NCBI GenBank assembly: GCA_029834535.1
Contig: JAQMWT010000027.1
Location: 109,723 to 173,722 of the forward strand
From: Chrysophaeum taylorii
Lineage: Eukaryota > Sar > Pelagophyceae > Pelagomonadales > Pelagomonadaceae
DNA length: 64,000 nucleotides
Direction of reading: 5' to 3'
The notes under the pieces were generated by a model that saw nothing but the letters and a program-made list of their open reading frames with translations, was not told where the DNA came from and did not search any database. The translations under genes and the position numbers were made by a program. Shown piece by piece: positions 34,959 through 43,309 of this stretch (the stretch's first letter is position 1; each line of letters opens with the position of its first letter).

Positions 34959-36098
34959 ATGCCCAAGGCCGAGGTGGGGACCCCCAAGTGGATCAGCACC
35001 CAGTGGAAGAAGAAGGGGCTGAACAAGCTGCGATGGTACTGCGGGCTGTGCCAGGTGTCGTGCCGCGACGCGAACGGGTTCCAGCTGCACCTGGCCCACG
35101 AGAACCATCTGCGGCGCGAGGCCGAGGCGGCGGAGCGCGGGGCCGTTCGTGACACGGCGGCCAGGTACCTCGCCGACGAGTACAGCGAGGCGTTCGAACG
35201 GAGCTATCTGCGGTACTTGGTGCAGCACAAGCTTGGACAGAGGGTGCGGGCGCACGAAGCCTACAAGTCGATAAATCCGGACGACCGCCAGCACGACGTC
35301 ATGAAGAAGACGTGCTGGGGAACGCTCGGTCGCTTTATCGCGGACCTCCGGGAGCGCGGTGAGGTCGACGCCTGGCGCGACGACGACGGCTGGATCGTGA
35401 CAGTGTGGGAGGGGTGTCCGGCGTGCGCTTGGGCTTCGTTGCCCGACCGCGAGGCGAAGAAGATCCAAAGTAGATTGGACCAGCAGGACGCCCCGCTGGG
35501 CTGGGGGGACGTCGGCCGACTTTCGCGGAAGCGCGGCAGCAAAGACGACGACACCGAGGAGGCCTTCGACCGAGCGGCCAAAACGGCAGAAGACGACTAC
35601 GGCGAATCCCAGCCCCTTCCCGAGGACCGCGCCGTCGTTTTCGTGAGACCGGGGGGGGCAACTTCTTCTTCGAAACGACGACGGGGTTTTTTCCTTCCCA
35701 AGAAAGAATCCTCTTCAACCACCACCTGGCTGCGGGCGGGGCTGGTCGTGCGCGCGCGGGCCGGCCCTTCGTTTGCAGGTGGGCGCTTCGACGACGTCAA
35801 GTGCGTCGTGCGCCGCGTCCAGGACCGCCGCTGCCTCGTTGCGAGGCTCGACGACGAGACGGGCGAAGAAACCGCCGACCTCGAGGAGTCCAGGCTCGAG
35901 ACGGTCCTCCCCGCCATTGGCAAGCCCGTCCGCGTCGTGGCGGGGCCCCACGCGGGCGCCCTCGCCACCCTTGAGGCCGTCCACCTCGACGATTTCAACG
36001 CCACGGTGCGCCTCCTTTTACCCGAGGGGGAGTCGTCGGTCCTCCTCCCCTACGAGGCCATCTGCAAAGAAAAGGGTCCGTTGAATATTCTAAGTTGA
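34959..36098 (+). CDS. KIN: KIN17 DNA/RNA-binding protein
   Basis: 379 residues from the ATG at 34959 (the frame is open further upstream, but MPKAEVGTPKWISTQW is the standard family N-terminus). A C2H2-type zinc finger (WYCGLCQVSCRD...HLAHENH) spans about 27-50, followed by the KIN17 winged-helix domain (YLADEYSEAFERSYLRYL, DDGWIVTVWEG) and the C-terminal KOW/SH3-like tandem (WLRAGLVVRAR, GKPVRVVAGPHAGALATL). KIN17 is a nuclear protein tied to DNA replication, damage response and splicing complexes. Length agrees with human KIN17 at about 390 residues. A methyltransferase gene follows only 34 bp downstream on the same strand. Confidence 0.95.
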   Translation: MPKAEVGTPKWISTQWKKKGLNKLRWYCGLCQVSCRDANGFQLHLAHENHLRREAEAAERGAVRDTAARYLADEYSEAFERSYLRYLVQHKLGQRVRAHEAYKSINPDDRQHDVMKKTCWGTLGRFIADLRERGEVDAWRDDDGWIVTVWEGCPACAWASLPDREAKKIQSRLDQQDAPLGWGDVGRLSRKRGSKDDDTEEAFDRAAKTAEDDYGESQPLPEDRAVVFVRPGGATSSSKRRRGFFLPKKESSSTTTWLRAGLVVRARAGPSFAGGRFDDVKCVVRRVQDRRCLVARLDDETGEETADLEESRLETVLPAIGKPVRVVAGPHAGALATLEAVHLDDFNATVRLLLPEGESSVLLPYEAICKEKGPLNILS

Positions 36099-36132
36099 TC
36101 GTTGGGACAACGGGAATGCAAATGCGCTGGCG

Positions 36133-37131
36133 ATGACGTGCCACGACGACGATGATTTTCTTTCGGAACTCGTGCCCGGGATCCACGCCGAGTCGCTATG
36201 CGATGCCTCTGACGACGACGACGACGAGGTGTCCTCCGCGTCGGAAAAAAAGAGCGACGAGCGCATGGTCGCCGCTTTCCCGGTCTTCTGCTCCGGCGCG
36301 GTGACTACTCCTCGTGGCGTGGTGACTCCCCCCGGGCACCGCCGGAAACACCACCAACAACAACAACAACGACGACGGTATCACGGCGAGCTGCCGCCGT
36401 ACGCCTCGTGGGTCGACGGCAAGAGCGTCGTGTCGCACGAGGCGTGGCTCGGCACCACCCAGGAGGTGTGCGACGACCTCAAGTTTGTCAACTTCGACGT
36501 CGTCGTCTTCGAGACGCTGGGCGTGTCGATAGAGCAGGACGGGTCGATGGGAAAGGGCGGCCATGTTTGGGACGGAGCCTTTGTCCTGGCCGAAAACCTC
36601 CCAGAGATTGCCGGCACCGTTCTGGAGCTGGGGGCGGGCGGCACGGGCCTCGCCGGGATCGCTCTGGCAAGAAAGTGTCGTCCGGCAAAACTCGTTCTAA
36701 CAGAAGGCGACGACCGCTTGCTTCCGTTGCTGCGCCGCAACGTACGCCGCAACAACATAGAGGCCGAGGTCGAGCATCTGGTGTGGCCGATGGCCGACGA
36801 CGATCTCTTTTGGCACCCCGCGCGCTCGAGCGGAGGGCCCGTGGACCTCGGGACGACCTTTGACGTCATCATCGCTGCCGAATGCATCGCGCCCATCTAC
36901 GATCCCTCGGCCTTTGTTGCTGCGCTTCGCCGTCACAGTCACGCCAACACGCGCGTCTATCTCCTCGGCAAGGACGGTCGCTGGCCCGACCACGCCGCCC
37001 GAGTCTACGCAATGCTCGGCCTTTACTTCGACTTTGTCTATTTCGACCAACATCCCCCCTCCCGCATCAAGGCGCCCTACTACCGCCTGGCCGTCCTTGT
37101 GCCCAAACCGACGACGTCACCTGTGGCCTAA
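36133..37131 (+). CDS. METTL21/FAM86-type protein methyltransferase
   Basis: 332 residues from the ATG at 36133. The first 110 residues are acidic and low complexity with a poly-Gln run. The methyltransferase core has GHVWDGAFVLAENL (about 146), the SAM-binding motif I VLELGAGGTGLAGI (about 163), a VWPM segment, and FDVIIAAECIAPIYDPSAF, equivalent to the D-V-V-Y stretch of seven-beta-strand lysine methyltransferases. Target protein is unknown. Members of this family modify translation factors and chaperones. The start lies 34 bp after the KIN17 stop codon. KIN17 itself is lysine-methylated by a METTL family member in humans (METTL22), so a functional pairing is conceivable but not shown. Confidence 0.8.
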   Translation: MTCHDDDDFLSELVPGIHAESLCDASDDDDDEVSSASEKKSDERMVAAFPVFCSGAVTTPRGVVTPPGHRRKHHQQQQQRRRYHGELPPYASWVDGKSVVSHEAWLGTTQEVCDDLKFVNFDVVVFETLGVSIEQDGSMGKGGHVWDGAFVLAENLPEIAGTVLELGAGGTGLAGIALARKCRPAKLVLTEGDDRLLPLLRRNVRRNNIEAEVEHLVWPMADDDLFWHPARSSGGPVDLGTTFDVIIAAECIAPIYDPSAFVAALRRHSHANTRVYLLGKDGRWPDHAARVYAMLGLYFDFVYFDQHPPSRIKAPYYRLAVLVPKPTTSPVA

Positions 37132-37483
37132 GAATGGTGCTTTCTTTCCACACCTGTCTATCTATCTGTCTCTCTCCCTATGGTGGTAGTTACGTAGGGC
37201 GGCTAGGGGGGTGGGAGTCCGCAGCAGCTTGCGCTTTGTGTGTCGTCGGGTGGGCGCCACACATCGATTTTAGGGTGGGGCACCCCCGAGCGAGTCCCTT
37301 TGTAAACGAGCGCGTTTTCTTTTCGTGCGTTTGCTTGCTTGCAATATTTTGTTCGTTCAAAACGCGGGACGACGACTCTGGGCCCGAAGAAAAATAAAAA
37401 AGAAGAGGCGGGCATTTATTTCTCTTGGAGGGAGAAGAAACGGACAGAGCTCGAAGTGATGACGATGAAAGAAGAGAGATGCG
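37132..37483. other. Convergent 3' region, no gene
   Basis: 352 bp between the methyltransferase and CDC14 stop codons, containing both 3' ends. Nothing else recognised. Confidence 0.7.
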
Positions 37484-38740
37484 TCAGTAGGCACCGGCTT
37501 GGCGACGCCGTCTGAGCTCGTCGCCCTGCGAGGAGGAGGAGGAGGAGGAGCCCTGGACGACGGAGGCGTCAAGGCCGAGGTCGAGGAGTTTGGCCGCGAG
37601 CGTTTGGTACGCCGCCTGGGTCCTCGAGTTGAACGGAATCACTCTGGAGGGGGAGGATGCTTTGGAAGGCGAGTGGTGGAGGCGGTGCGTGGTGATGTCG
37701 GGGGAGACGAGGGGCTCCCCGCGGGCAGCGCGATAGGCGTCGCCCTCGCGCCAGAGGGCTTGCTCGATTTCCTTGAGAAAGTGCTGTTGCTGGCCGATGA
37801 CGCAGCCCGGGCGGCAGATGCGCATCCACCCGATGATCTCCTCCGCCGTAAACTTGAAATGCTTCATGAGGTAGCTGCCGATGCAAGTGCCCGTGCGGCC
37901 GAGGCCCGCCTTGCAGTGGACGCCAAAGGCGCCGGGCGTGCGCTCGGCGATAAGGATGAATTTTTTGAGGATGTGGAGCGGGGGGTTGGAGCCGTCAAGG
38001 TAGTACAGGTCGGCAAAGTCGGCGCCCATCGCCGTGAAGGTCGACGCCTTGTAGTAGGGCTTGTTGAGGCGCACCACGAGCGTGACGCCCTTGCGCACAA
38101 AGTAAGGGACGAAGTGTTCGGGCGGGAGCGTCCGGTAGCCGTGGTCTTTCTGGCGCGCGTCCGCGTCGTGCGGTCCGGCGAACGCAAAGATTTTGTCCTT
38201 GACGATCCAGTTCAAGTCGCCGTTCTCGACCGCCTCGAAATACTCGTATTCGGCGATGTCGAACGTGTCGAACTCGAAGAAGCCGTAGAACCGCGCTTTG
38301 CCAAGGCCGCGGAGGCAATCAAGAACGTCGAGGTGAAAGTTGCATTTCCCGGGCGTCGCGTCGTGAAAGGGCTCGAGGTCGAAGCACTCGACCGTCGAAA
38401 AGGCCTCTTCGGCGGTTCGCCCGAGGTACAGCATCTGCCACGCCCCGATCAGGAACGCGCCGTTCGTGCGCTGGTGGGGGTGAGTTGACGAGTAGAAGAA
38501 AATCGCCTTGCCCTGGAACTCGTGCAGCTTAGCGTTGAGCATCGCGCAGAACCGGTAGAGATGGCCCAGATTGAGCGGTCCGAAATCGAGAAAAAAGTTC
38601 CAGTACACGAGCTTGTCGTCGATCGAGAACCAGTGGCTGTTGGGCGGCAACGGCCTCGGCACCTCGTTGACCGCGGTGAAAACAAGCCGGTTCCGCAAGA
38701 TCACGCTCGAGTAGGGCGTCCGCTCGAACGACATCCGCAT
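37484..38740 (-). CDS. CDC14: CDC14 dual-specificity phosphatase
   Basis: 418 residues from the ATG at 38740. The N-terminal non-catalytic domain shows the CDC14 landmarks HWFSIDDKLVYWNFFLDFGP and LYRFCAMLNAKL. The catalytic domain has the signature HCKAGLGRTGT (about 291-301), followed by RICRPGCVIGQQQHFL, where the QQ and substrate groove residues of the family are recognisable. CDC14 removes phosphates from Cdk sites, with proline after Ser, in mitotic exit or ciliary function. A Ser-rich tail closes the protein. It is divergent from the four-TM gene, with 195 bp between start codons. Confidence 0.95.
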   Translation of the reverse strand: MRMSFERTPYSSVILRNRLVFTAVNEVPRPLPPNSHWFSIDDKLVYWNFFLDFGPLNLGHLYRFCAMLNAKLHEFQGKAIFFYSSTHPHQRTNGAFLIGAWQMLYLGRTAEEAFSTVECFDLEPFHDATPGKCNFHLDVLDCLRGLGKARFYGFFEFDTFDIAEYEYFEAVENGDLNWIVKDKIFAFAGPHDADARQKDHGYRTLPPEHFVPYFVRKGVTLVVRLNKPYYKASTFTAMGADFADLYYLDGSNPPLHILKKFILIAERTPGAFGVHCKAGLGRTGTCIGSYLMKHFKFTAEEIIGWMRICRPGCVIGQQQHFLKEIEQALWREGDAYRAARGEPLVSPDITTHRLHHSPSKASSPSRVIPFNSRTQAAYQTLAAKLLDLGLDASVVQGSSSSSSSQGDELRRRRQAGAY

Positions 38741-38935
38741 GACGCTCGTGGCTACGTTGTCGGCTTCTGGGCATCCATGTTAGATCCGCGTGCTAACACC
38801 TTCTTTGATACAATATCTTACCGTATCCTCAAAAAGCCTGCGCCTCCTAGATACTATGTATCATCATCTCGCGTACACTTATTTTATTCCCTAAATGTAT
38901 TTTGCCATTTTTAAAAAGAAAACAAGGTCGACGGA

Positions 38936-40158
38936 ATGATCGATGGAACCGAAACTCCAATACCTCGAGGAACGATCTCCGAGTCTCCGCGTTGCGTCCT
39001 CGTGACGCCCTCGCATAAACCTGGGGACGACGGGGGGGTCTTGCAAAGACAAGCGCCGTCGCCTGGTGTCGCGCTCCATGACTTTTTGGTACCACAAGAC
39101 AAGAACCGCGACCCTCATCCACCACCATCATCACCCGATGATGAGCGCAAGGAGCCTGGCGAAAGCGACTCGTCGAACGGCGGCGATCCCAAACCGTTGT
39201 TACGCAGGTCGAGTTCCTCCGCCGTCGACCTCTTTCGCGACCAGTGGCACCTCGCGAAGAAGAGCTCCGCCGAACGCGACGACGATTCCAGCTCCTCCTC
39301 GTTGAACGGGCTCCTTCCCAACCACGTGTGCGGCGAACTGGAAACCCGTGCCGAACGGTTCATGCGGAAGGCGAGCTTCTTCCTCGAGTCGAAGGAAGAA
39401 GAGCACCTGGCCGCTCCCCGTCCGGAACTCGACGACGACGGGTGGCCGCGGCGGCGCTCGACCTGCCGGGCCCTCCTTCGCAGGACGCGCGCGGTCTTCC
39501 GCTGGAAAGCACGCTACACCCACCTGCGCCACCACCATCGCCGCGAGGATATGACCCGAGAGGCGAGCGCGCGGTATTGGCTCCGGATCACGACGCGCCT
39601 CCACGCCGGGGCCGGGGCCGTCCTTCTCTTCGTGTCGATGATTGCCAACATCGCGTTCCGCGAAGCTTCTGCCCTCTCTGTGTCGAGCCACCTCCAGCAC
39701 AGCGTCACCTTTCGACTGTGCTCTCTCGCTGCCGTCATTCTCGCCGCCAAGAGCTGCAAGGGACGCCGCATGTACGGCACCAAAGTCCTCAAAAAAATAC
39801 CTCGGTGCGACCATCCTAGTATGACGACGACGATCCCTCTTACGTCTGCTCCTGCCCGCGCAGCTTGCTTTGCGCCAAGGCCGTCGACGTCTGCGCCTCG
39901 ATGCTCGTTTGGCTCACCCTCGCGCCCCTACTCTTCGGCTACGACTCGGTTTCGAGCGCGGCCGCGCTCGCCGTGCTCTTCCTCTTTGTCGCTGTCAGTT
40001 GCTTCCTCGACACCGTCGGCCTCGTAGTGTCGTGGTGCGCGATTCGTCAACTGTGCTCCTCGTTGCCGGAAATCGCGGTCGCAGAAGCGGACGCGGAAGA
40101 CGACGTCGAGCTCGAGTACTACGACGAGAAAGTGGGCGATCGCCAAACTATGGTCTAA
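38936..40158 (+). CDS. Four-TM membrane protein of unknown function, two exons
   Basis: CDS is join(38936..39804, 39864..40158), 387 residues. A 59-nt intron (39805-39863, GTGCGA donor, GCGCAG acceptor) joins KKIPR to LLCAKAVDV. Without it, the first frame loses its hydrophobic pattern exactly where the second picks it up. The N-terminal 215 residues are hydrophilic, Ser/Asp-rich and disordered. The C-terminus has four TM helices (for example AGAVLLFVSMIANIAF, LCSLAAVILAA, MLVWLTLAPLLFGY, AVLFLFVAVSCFLDTV) and an acidic tail. I do not recognise the family. Confidence 0.7.
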
Positions 40159-40294
40159 ATTATAGAAAAGAGACCACGCTCCGTCGAGGTTAAGACGGCG
40201 GCGTCCCTGCACACCCCGACTTGGAACCTCTCGCATGCGCTCTGCATGGCGCATGTCGCCATCACCACGAAAGGCCTGGGATGTCCGGCAGTTC

Positions 40295-40804
40295 CTAAAA
40301 CGAGGTCCTGGGAGATCTTATCCCCATCGTTCTCAGCTCGGCCGCGTAGCGCTCGGAGACCTTGCGCTTGGAAGCGCCGAGTTTTGCGGCGATGATGCGG
40401 ACGATGGAAGACCGGGAACGAATTTTCGTTTCTGGTAGGGTCGTCTTCGGGCGCGGCCCGTCCGTGATCGATGGACTTTGTTGTCCGTCGGTGGTCGATG
40501 GACTTTGTTGTCCGTCGAGTGGTCTCGCGGCGAGCGCGTCGAGGAGTTCTTGGCGGGCCTCGAGAGAGTCGGGGTCGCTGTACGAGGAGGAGCACGAGGA
40601 GATGGAACGCGAATCATGGGTCGACCGTAACCGCGCGCGGCGCCGAAACATGGCCCGAGGGCTCCGTGCTGCCGCTTCGCAGAGCTTAATCGTCTCGTGG
40701 GCGGGCACGCGCGTCTCGAATGCAATGCATCGGCGCCGTCGTCGCAGGATCCCCCGGGGACTGCGAGTGAGCGAGTCGGTGAGGACGCGTATATTGGTGT
40801 CCAT
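40295..40804 (-). CDS. Low-complexity hypothetical protein
   Basis: 169 codons from an ATG at 40804. The product is Arg/Ser-rich with two copies of a nine-residue unit (QQSPSTTDG and QQSPSITDG) encoded by a 27-bp direct repeat, and a C-terminal helix (IVRIIAAKLGASKRKVSERY) that looks a little like a DNA-binding helix. There is no family match and overlapping frames on both strands are also open, so this may be chance. Confidence 0.3.
   Translation of the reverse strand: MDTNIRVLTDSLTRSPRGILRRRRRCIAFETRVPAHETIKLCEAAARSPRAMFRRRARLRSTHDSRSISSCSSSYSDPDSLEARQELLDALAARPLDGQQSPSTTDGQQSPSITDGPRPKTTLPETKIRSRSSIVRIIAAKLGASKRKVSERYAAELRTMGIRSPRTSF
40468..40517. repeat. 27-bp period direct repeat, two copies
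   Basis: TCGATGGACTTTGTTGTCCG plus TCG occurs at 40468-40490 and again at 40495-40517, exact over 23 bp. Confidence 0.9.
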
Positions 40805-41064
40805 CGCTGCAACGACACCCCGCTGCTTCTCAAACCTGCTGACTCAGTCGGTCAGTCAGCGCTGTAACTGCATCTGGGACAGCTTCCTATACATCCCGAG
40901 AAGTCACTGAAGGTCGTTTTTTTTCTACTTCAAGTGCGAAATGTAGCCGAGTTGATGCTGAACCCGAAGAAGAATCTAAAAAAAACATTATTGATGATTT
41001 TTTTTATACAAGGAATGACAGAAAATTCCGTTGCGGAACATACGGGACGAAAAAGAAACACCAA

Positions 41065-41105
<41 letters not shown>

Positions 41106-41106
41106 G
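41065..41106. repeat. (GGC)n trinucleotide repeat
   Basis: About fourteen uninterrupted GGC units in non-coding DNA. Confidence 0.95.
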
Positions 41107-41636
41107 GACGTTCAGAAGACACAATTTGTGAGACACTACTACACGTGGTGTCCGACGGGGCACCAAGAGCACGTGGCGGTGAGGACGACCTCCGCGAAGT
41201 TGATTGACCATAGCACACTTGCGGGGAAACGCGGACGACGTCGCGATACGCTGACCCAACGCGAGTGCTCATCGAACGGCTGCTCGTCGACGGCCTCTCG
41301 AGCCCTTCGGGTGCTCTCGGCCCGCCCGGTTCCTCCCGGAGCGGCGAGACGCGCCATCCTGCGAAAAGTTTATCGGATACTACGCGAAATAAACCGGGGC
41401 CCCACACACACGCGTCCGCAGCATTCAGTGGAGAAGCAATTCCATCATGTATCTTAACAAGTTCCCGGCCGCGGAGATCGCGTCGCTCCCCGGAACGAAC
41501 GAACGAACGAAAACTCGGGGATTACTATCTACGAAATCGACCTCAGTCCAGCTACATAGAATATATAATGTAAACAAGCGTCCGGAGGTAGTCAGTCGCG
41601 AGTATGTCGCGGTAAAGCTTGGAAGAGGGGGCGCCT

Positions 41637-41669
41637 GTATGCATGCATGCATGAATGCATGCATGCATT
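41637..41669. repeat. (GCAT)n self-complementary repeat
   Basis: Seven GCAT-type units with one GAAT interruption, ending 14 bp from the stop codon of the voltage-sensor gene. It can form cruciform or hairpin structures. Confidence 0.9.
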
Positions 41670-41682
41670 CTAGTAGGTGTTG

Positions 41683-42696
41683 TCATATTTCTCTATTGAG
41701 AAATACGAGGGTACAATCGGCTTTGAGGGTGGCGAGGAGGCGAGGGGGTGGGTGGCCCTTAACACGCGCCTCGGCGACCGTGTGCTCGAGGAGCGCTACG
41801 AGGGCGCGGGCCGAGGTGACGACTCTCTTATTGGCGTTGTTCGGCTGTTCGAGATCGTCCTTGGTAGATTTCGCCGCGAGTTTCGCGCGGTACGTGACGT
41901 CGATGGAGGCCGCGTTGTCGATCTCGGCTTTGGCGAGGCGCTTGAGGTTTCCGGCGGCGGCAAAGACCGGCGTCGCGACGAGCGGGAGGTCCTCGTCCTC
42001 GAGGCGTCGTTTCTTTTTTTCCTCCCAGGGCCTCTTGGTGAGGGTCGCGTTCAAGTCGCGGGAGTCGGTGACGTCGATGAAAAGGGGCGCGATGTCGTCC
42101 TCGCTCGCGCGCATGGCGGCGCGCGCGGCCAATCCTTTGCCGGCGCGATTAAAAAAGTTTCGCATCTCGACCGCCGTGCGGGAGGTGTTCCGCGCCGCGC
42201 GACCGCACCGCGTCGAGGCCATGCCGTAGTGAATGAGCCGCGCGCCGCGCGCGGCGACCAAAGGAGTTGTGACTTCGACGAGCGACAGCGCAAAATTCGC
42301 GAGGATAATGCAGCCGTCGAACACGTTGGCCGGGTACATCAGTTGCTCCCGGTCGCTCGCGTAACATCGGACAGCGAGCTCGAGCACGAACAGGGTCGAG
42401 ATCATGAGCTCGACGGTCTCGAGTTGGTCGCGCGCGACCTCGGTCGTCGCGACCCACAACTGGCACGCGAACAGCACCACGTCCACCACCGTCAGCGCCG
42501 CGATCCCGCTCCAAAACGGACAAGACTCGATGATGGTCGCGACCTTCTTGCGCCGCTCCTCGGGGGACGACCACCACCCCGAGGAAGACGCCGCAACCGG
42601 CACTTCGACCATCATACTCTGCTGCTGCTGCTGGGATGAGTTCTTCTTGTTTTTTGTGACGACGATGCTGAGTAATTCGTCCTTGTCTGACGTCAT
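41683..42696 (-). CDS. Voltage-sensor-domain-only protein, Hv1-like
   Basis: 337 residues from the ATG at 42696; Met28/Met29 (ATG at 42615) are alternatives. Four hydrophobic segments sit at about 62-82, 95-112, 125-142 and 146-160, with no pore segments after them. Acidic residues fall where Hv1 proton channels have them: Asp72 in S1 (VVDVVLFACQL), Glu106 in S2 (FVLELAVRCYA) and Asp127 in S3 (NVFDGCIILANF). S4 is weak: Arg150 and Arg153 are near the right place, but the regular R-x-x-R-x-x-R ladder is not intact. The C-terminal 170 residues are charged and helical. An Hv1-like proton channel or a voltage-sensor relative is plausible. The 5' end overlaps or abuts the divergent RRP40 gene. Confidence 0.6.
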   Translation of the reverse strand: MTSDKDELLSIVVTKNKKNSSQQQQQSMMVEVPVAASSSGWWSSPEERRKKVATIIESCPFWSGIAALTVVDVVLFACQLWVATTEVARDQLETVELMISTLFVLELAVRCYASDREQLMYPANVFDGCIILANFALSLVEVTTPLVAARGARLIHYGMASTRCGRAARNTSRTAVEMRNFFNRAGKGLAARAAMRASEDDIAPLFIDVTDSRDLNATLTKRPWEEKKKRRLEDEDLPLVATPVFAAAGNLKRLAKAEIDNAASIDVTYRAKLAAKSTKDDLEQPNNANKRVVTSARALVALLEHTVAEARVKGHPPPRLLATLKADCTLVFLNREI

Positions 42697-43309
42697 TGAT
42701 GACGTCTCCCTTATGTATCTTCCAGCAGAGGGGGATCCCGTTGTCGGGATCGTCGACGACCGCGGCGAGGCATATCGCGTCGAGCTCCCGGGGGCACCCT
42801 TCCCGGGGTTGCTGGGGGTCCTTTCCTTTGATGGCGCCACCAAGCGCAACCGCCCAAACCTCCAAATCGGCGATGCGGTCTACTGTCAGGTGGCAGCGGC
42901 GAATCCGAACGTCGAGCCCCAGCTCACCTGCGCCTCCGAGGGTAAAGGCTGGATGACGGGCGAGGCGCGCTTTGGGAAGCTGGCGAAGGACAAAACCACC
43001 TGCATTGTCCGCTGCTCGCCAAAGTTGTGCGCGGTCCTCGAGACGACGCATCCTCTCCTTCCGGCACTCCGCCGACACTTTGGCGGCGACGACGACGGCG
43101 GCGGCGGCGGCTTCAAGCTCGCCATCGGCGCCAACGGCGCGGTCTGGATCCGAGCCGCCAAGACCCTCGACACCACCTGCATCGCCAACGCGATCCTTAA
43201 CGCCGACAAGCTCGACGACCCGACCGAGGTCCCGCCGATGGTCGACCGACTCGTCGCCGCCGTCAACGCAGACCACACCATCGCGGGCCGCTTTGCGGCG
43301 ACAACATGA
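42665..43309 (+). CDS. RRP40: Exosome cap subunit RRP40/EXOSC3
   Basis: 214 residues from the ATG at 42665; a second ATG at 42713 gives MYLPAEGDPVVGIV, close to the start of the family's S1 domain. The S1 part has DPVVGIVDDRGEAYRVEL, FDGATKRNRPNLQIGDAVY and VAAANPNVEPQLTC, a classic RRP40 run. The KH part has FKLAIGANGAVWIRAAK and TTCIANAIL. The exosome degrades and trims RNA in nucleus and cytoplasm. The N-terminal domain of about 60 residues found in yeast and human RRP40 is missing here, either truly or because of an unrecognised exon. Confidence 0.88.
   Translation: MLSNSSLSDVIDDVSLMYLPAEGDPVVGIVDDRGEAYRVELPGAPFPGLLGVLSFDGATKRNRPNLQIGDAVYCQVAAANPNVEPQLTCASEGKGWMTGEARFGKLAKDKTTCIVRCSPKLCAVLETTHPLLPALRRHFGGDDDGGGGGFKLAIGANGAVWIRAAKTLDTTCIANAILNADKLDDPTEVPPMVDRLVAAVNADHTIAGRFAATT

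Larger units (their letters stand above)
40159..41682. other. Mostly intergenic, one weak gene candidate and repeats
   Basis: 1.5 kb between the four-TM gene and the voltage-sensor gene. It contains a low-complexity minus-strand frame (40295-40804), a GGC array (41065-41106) and a GCAT array (41637-41669). Other open frames are made by the repeats. Confidence 0.6.
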
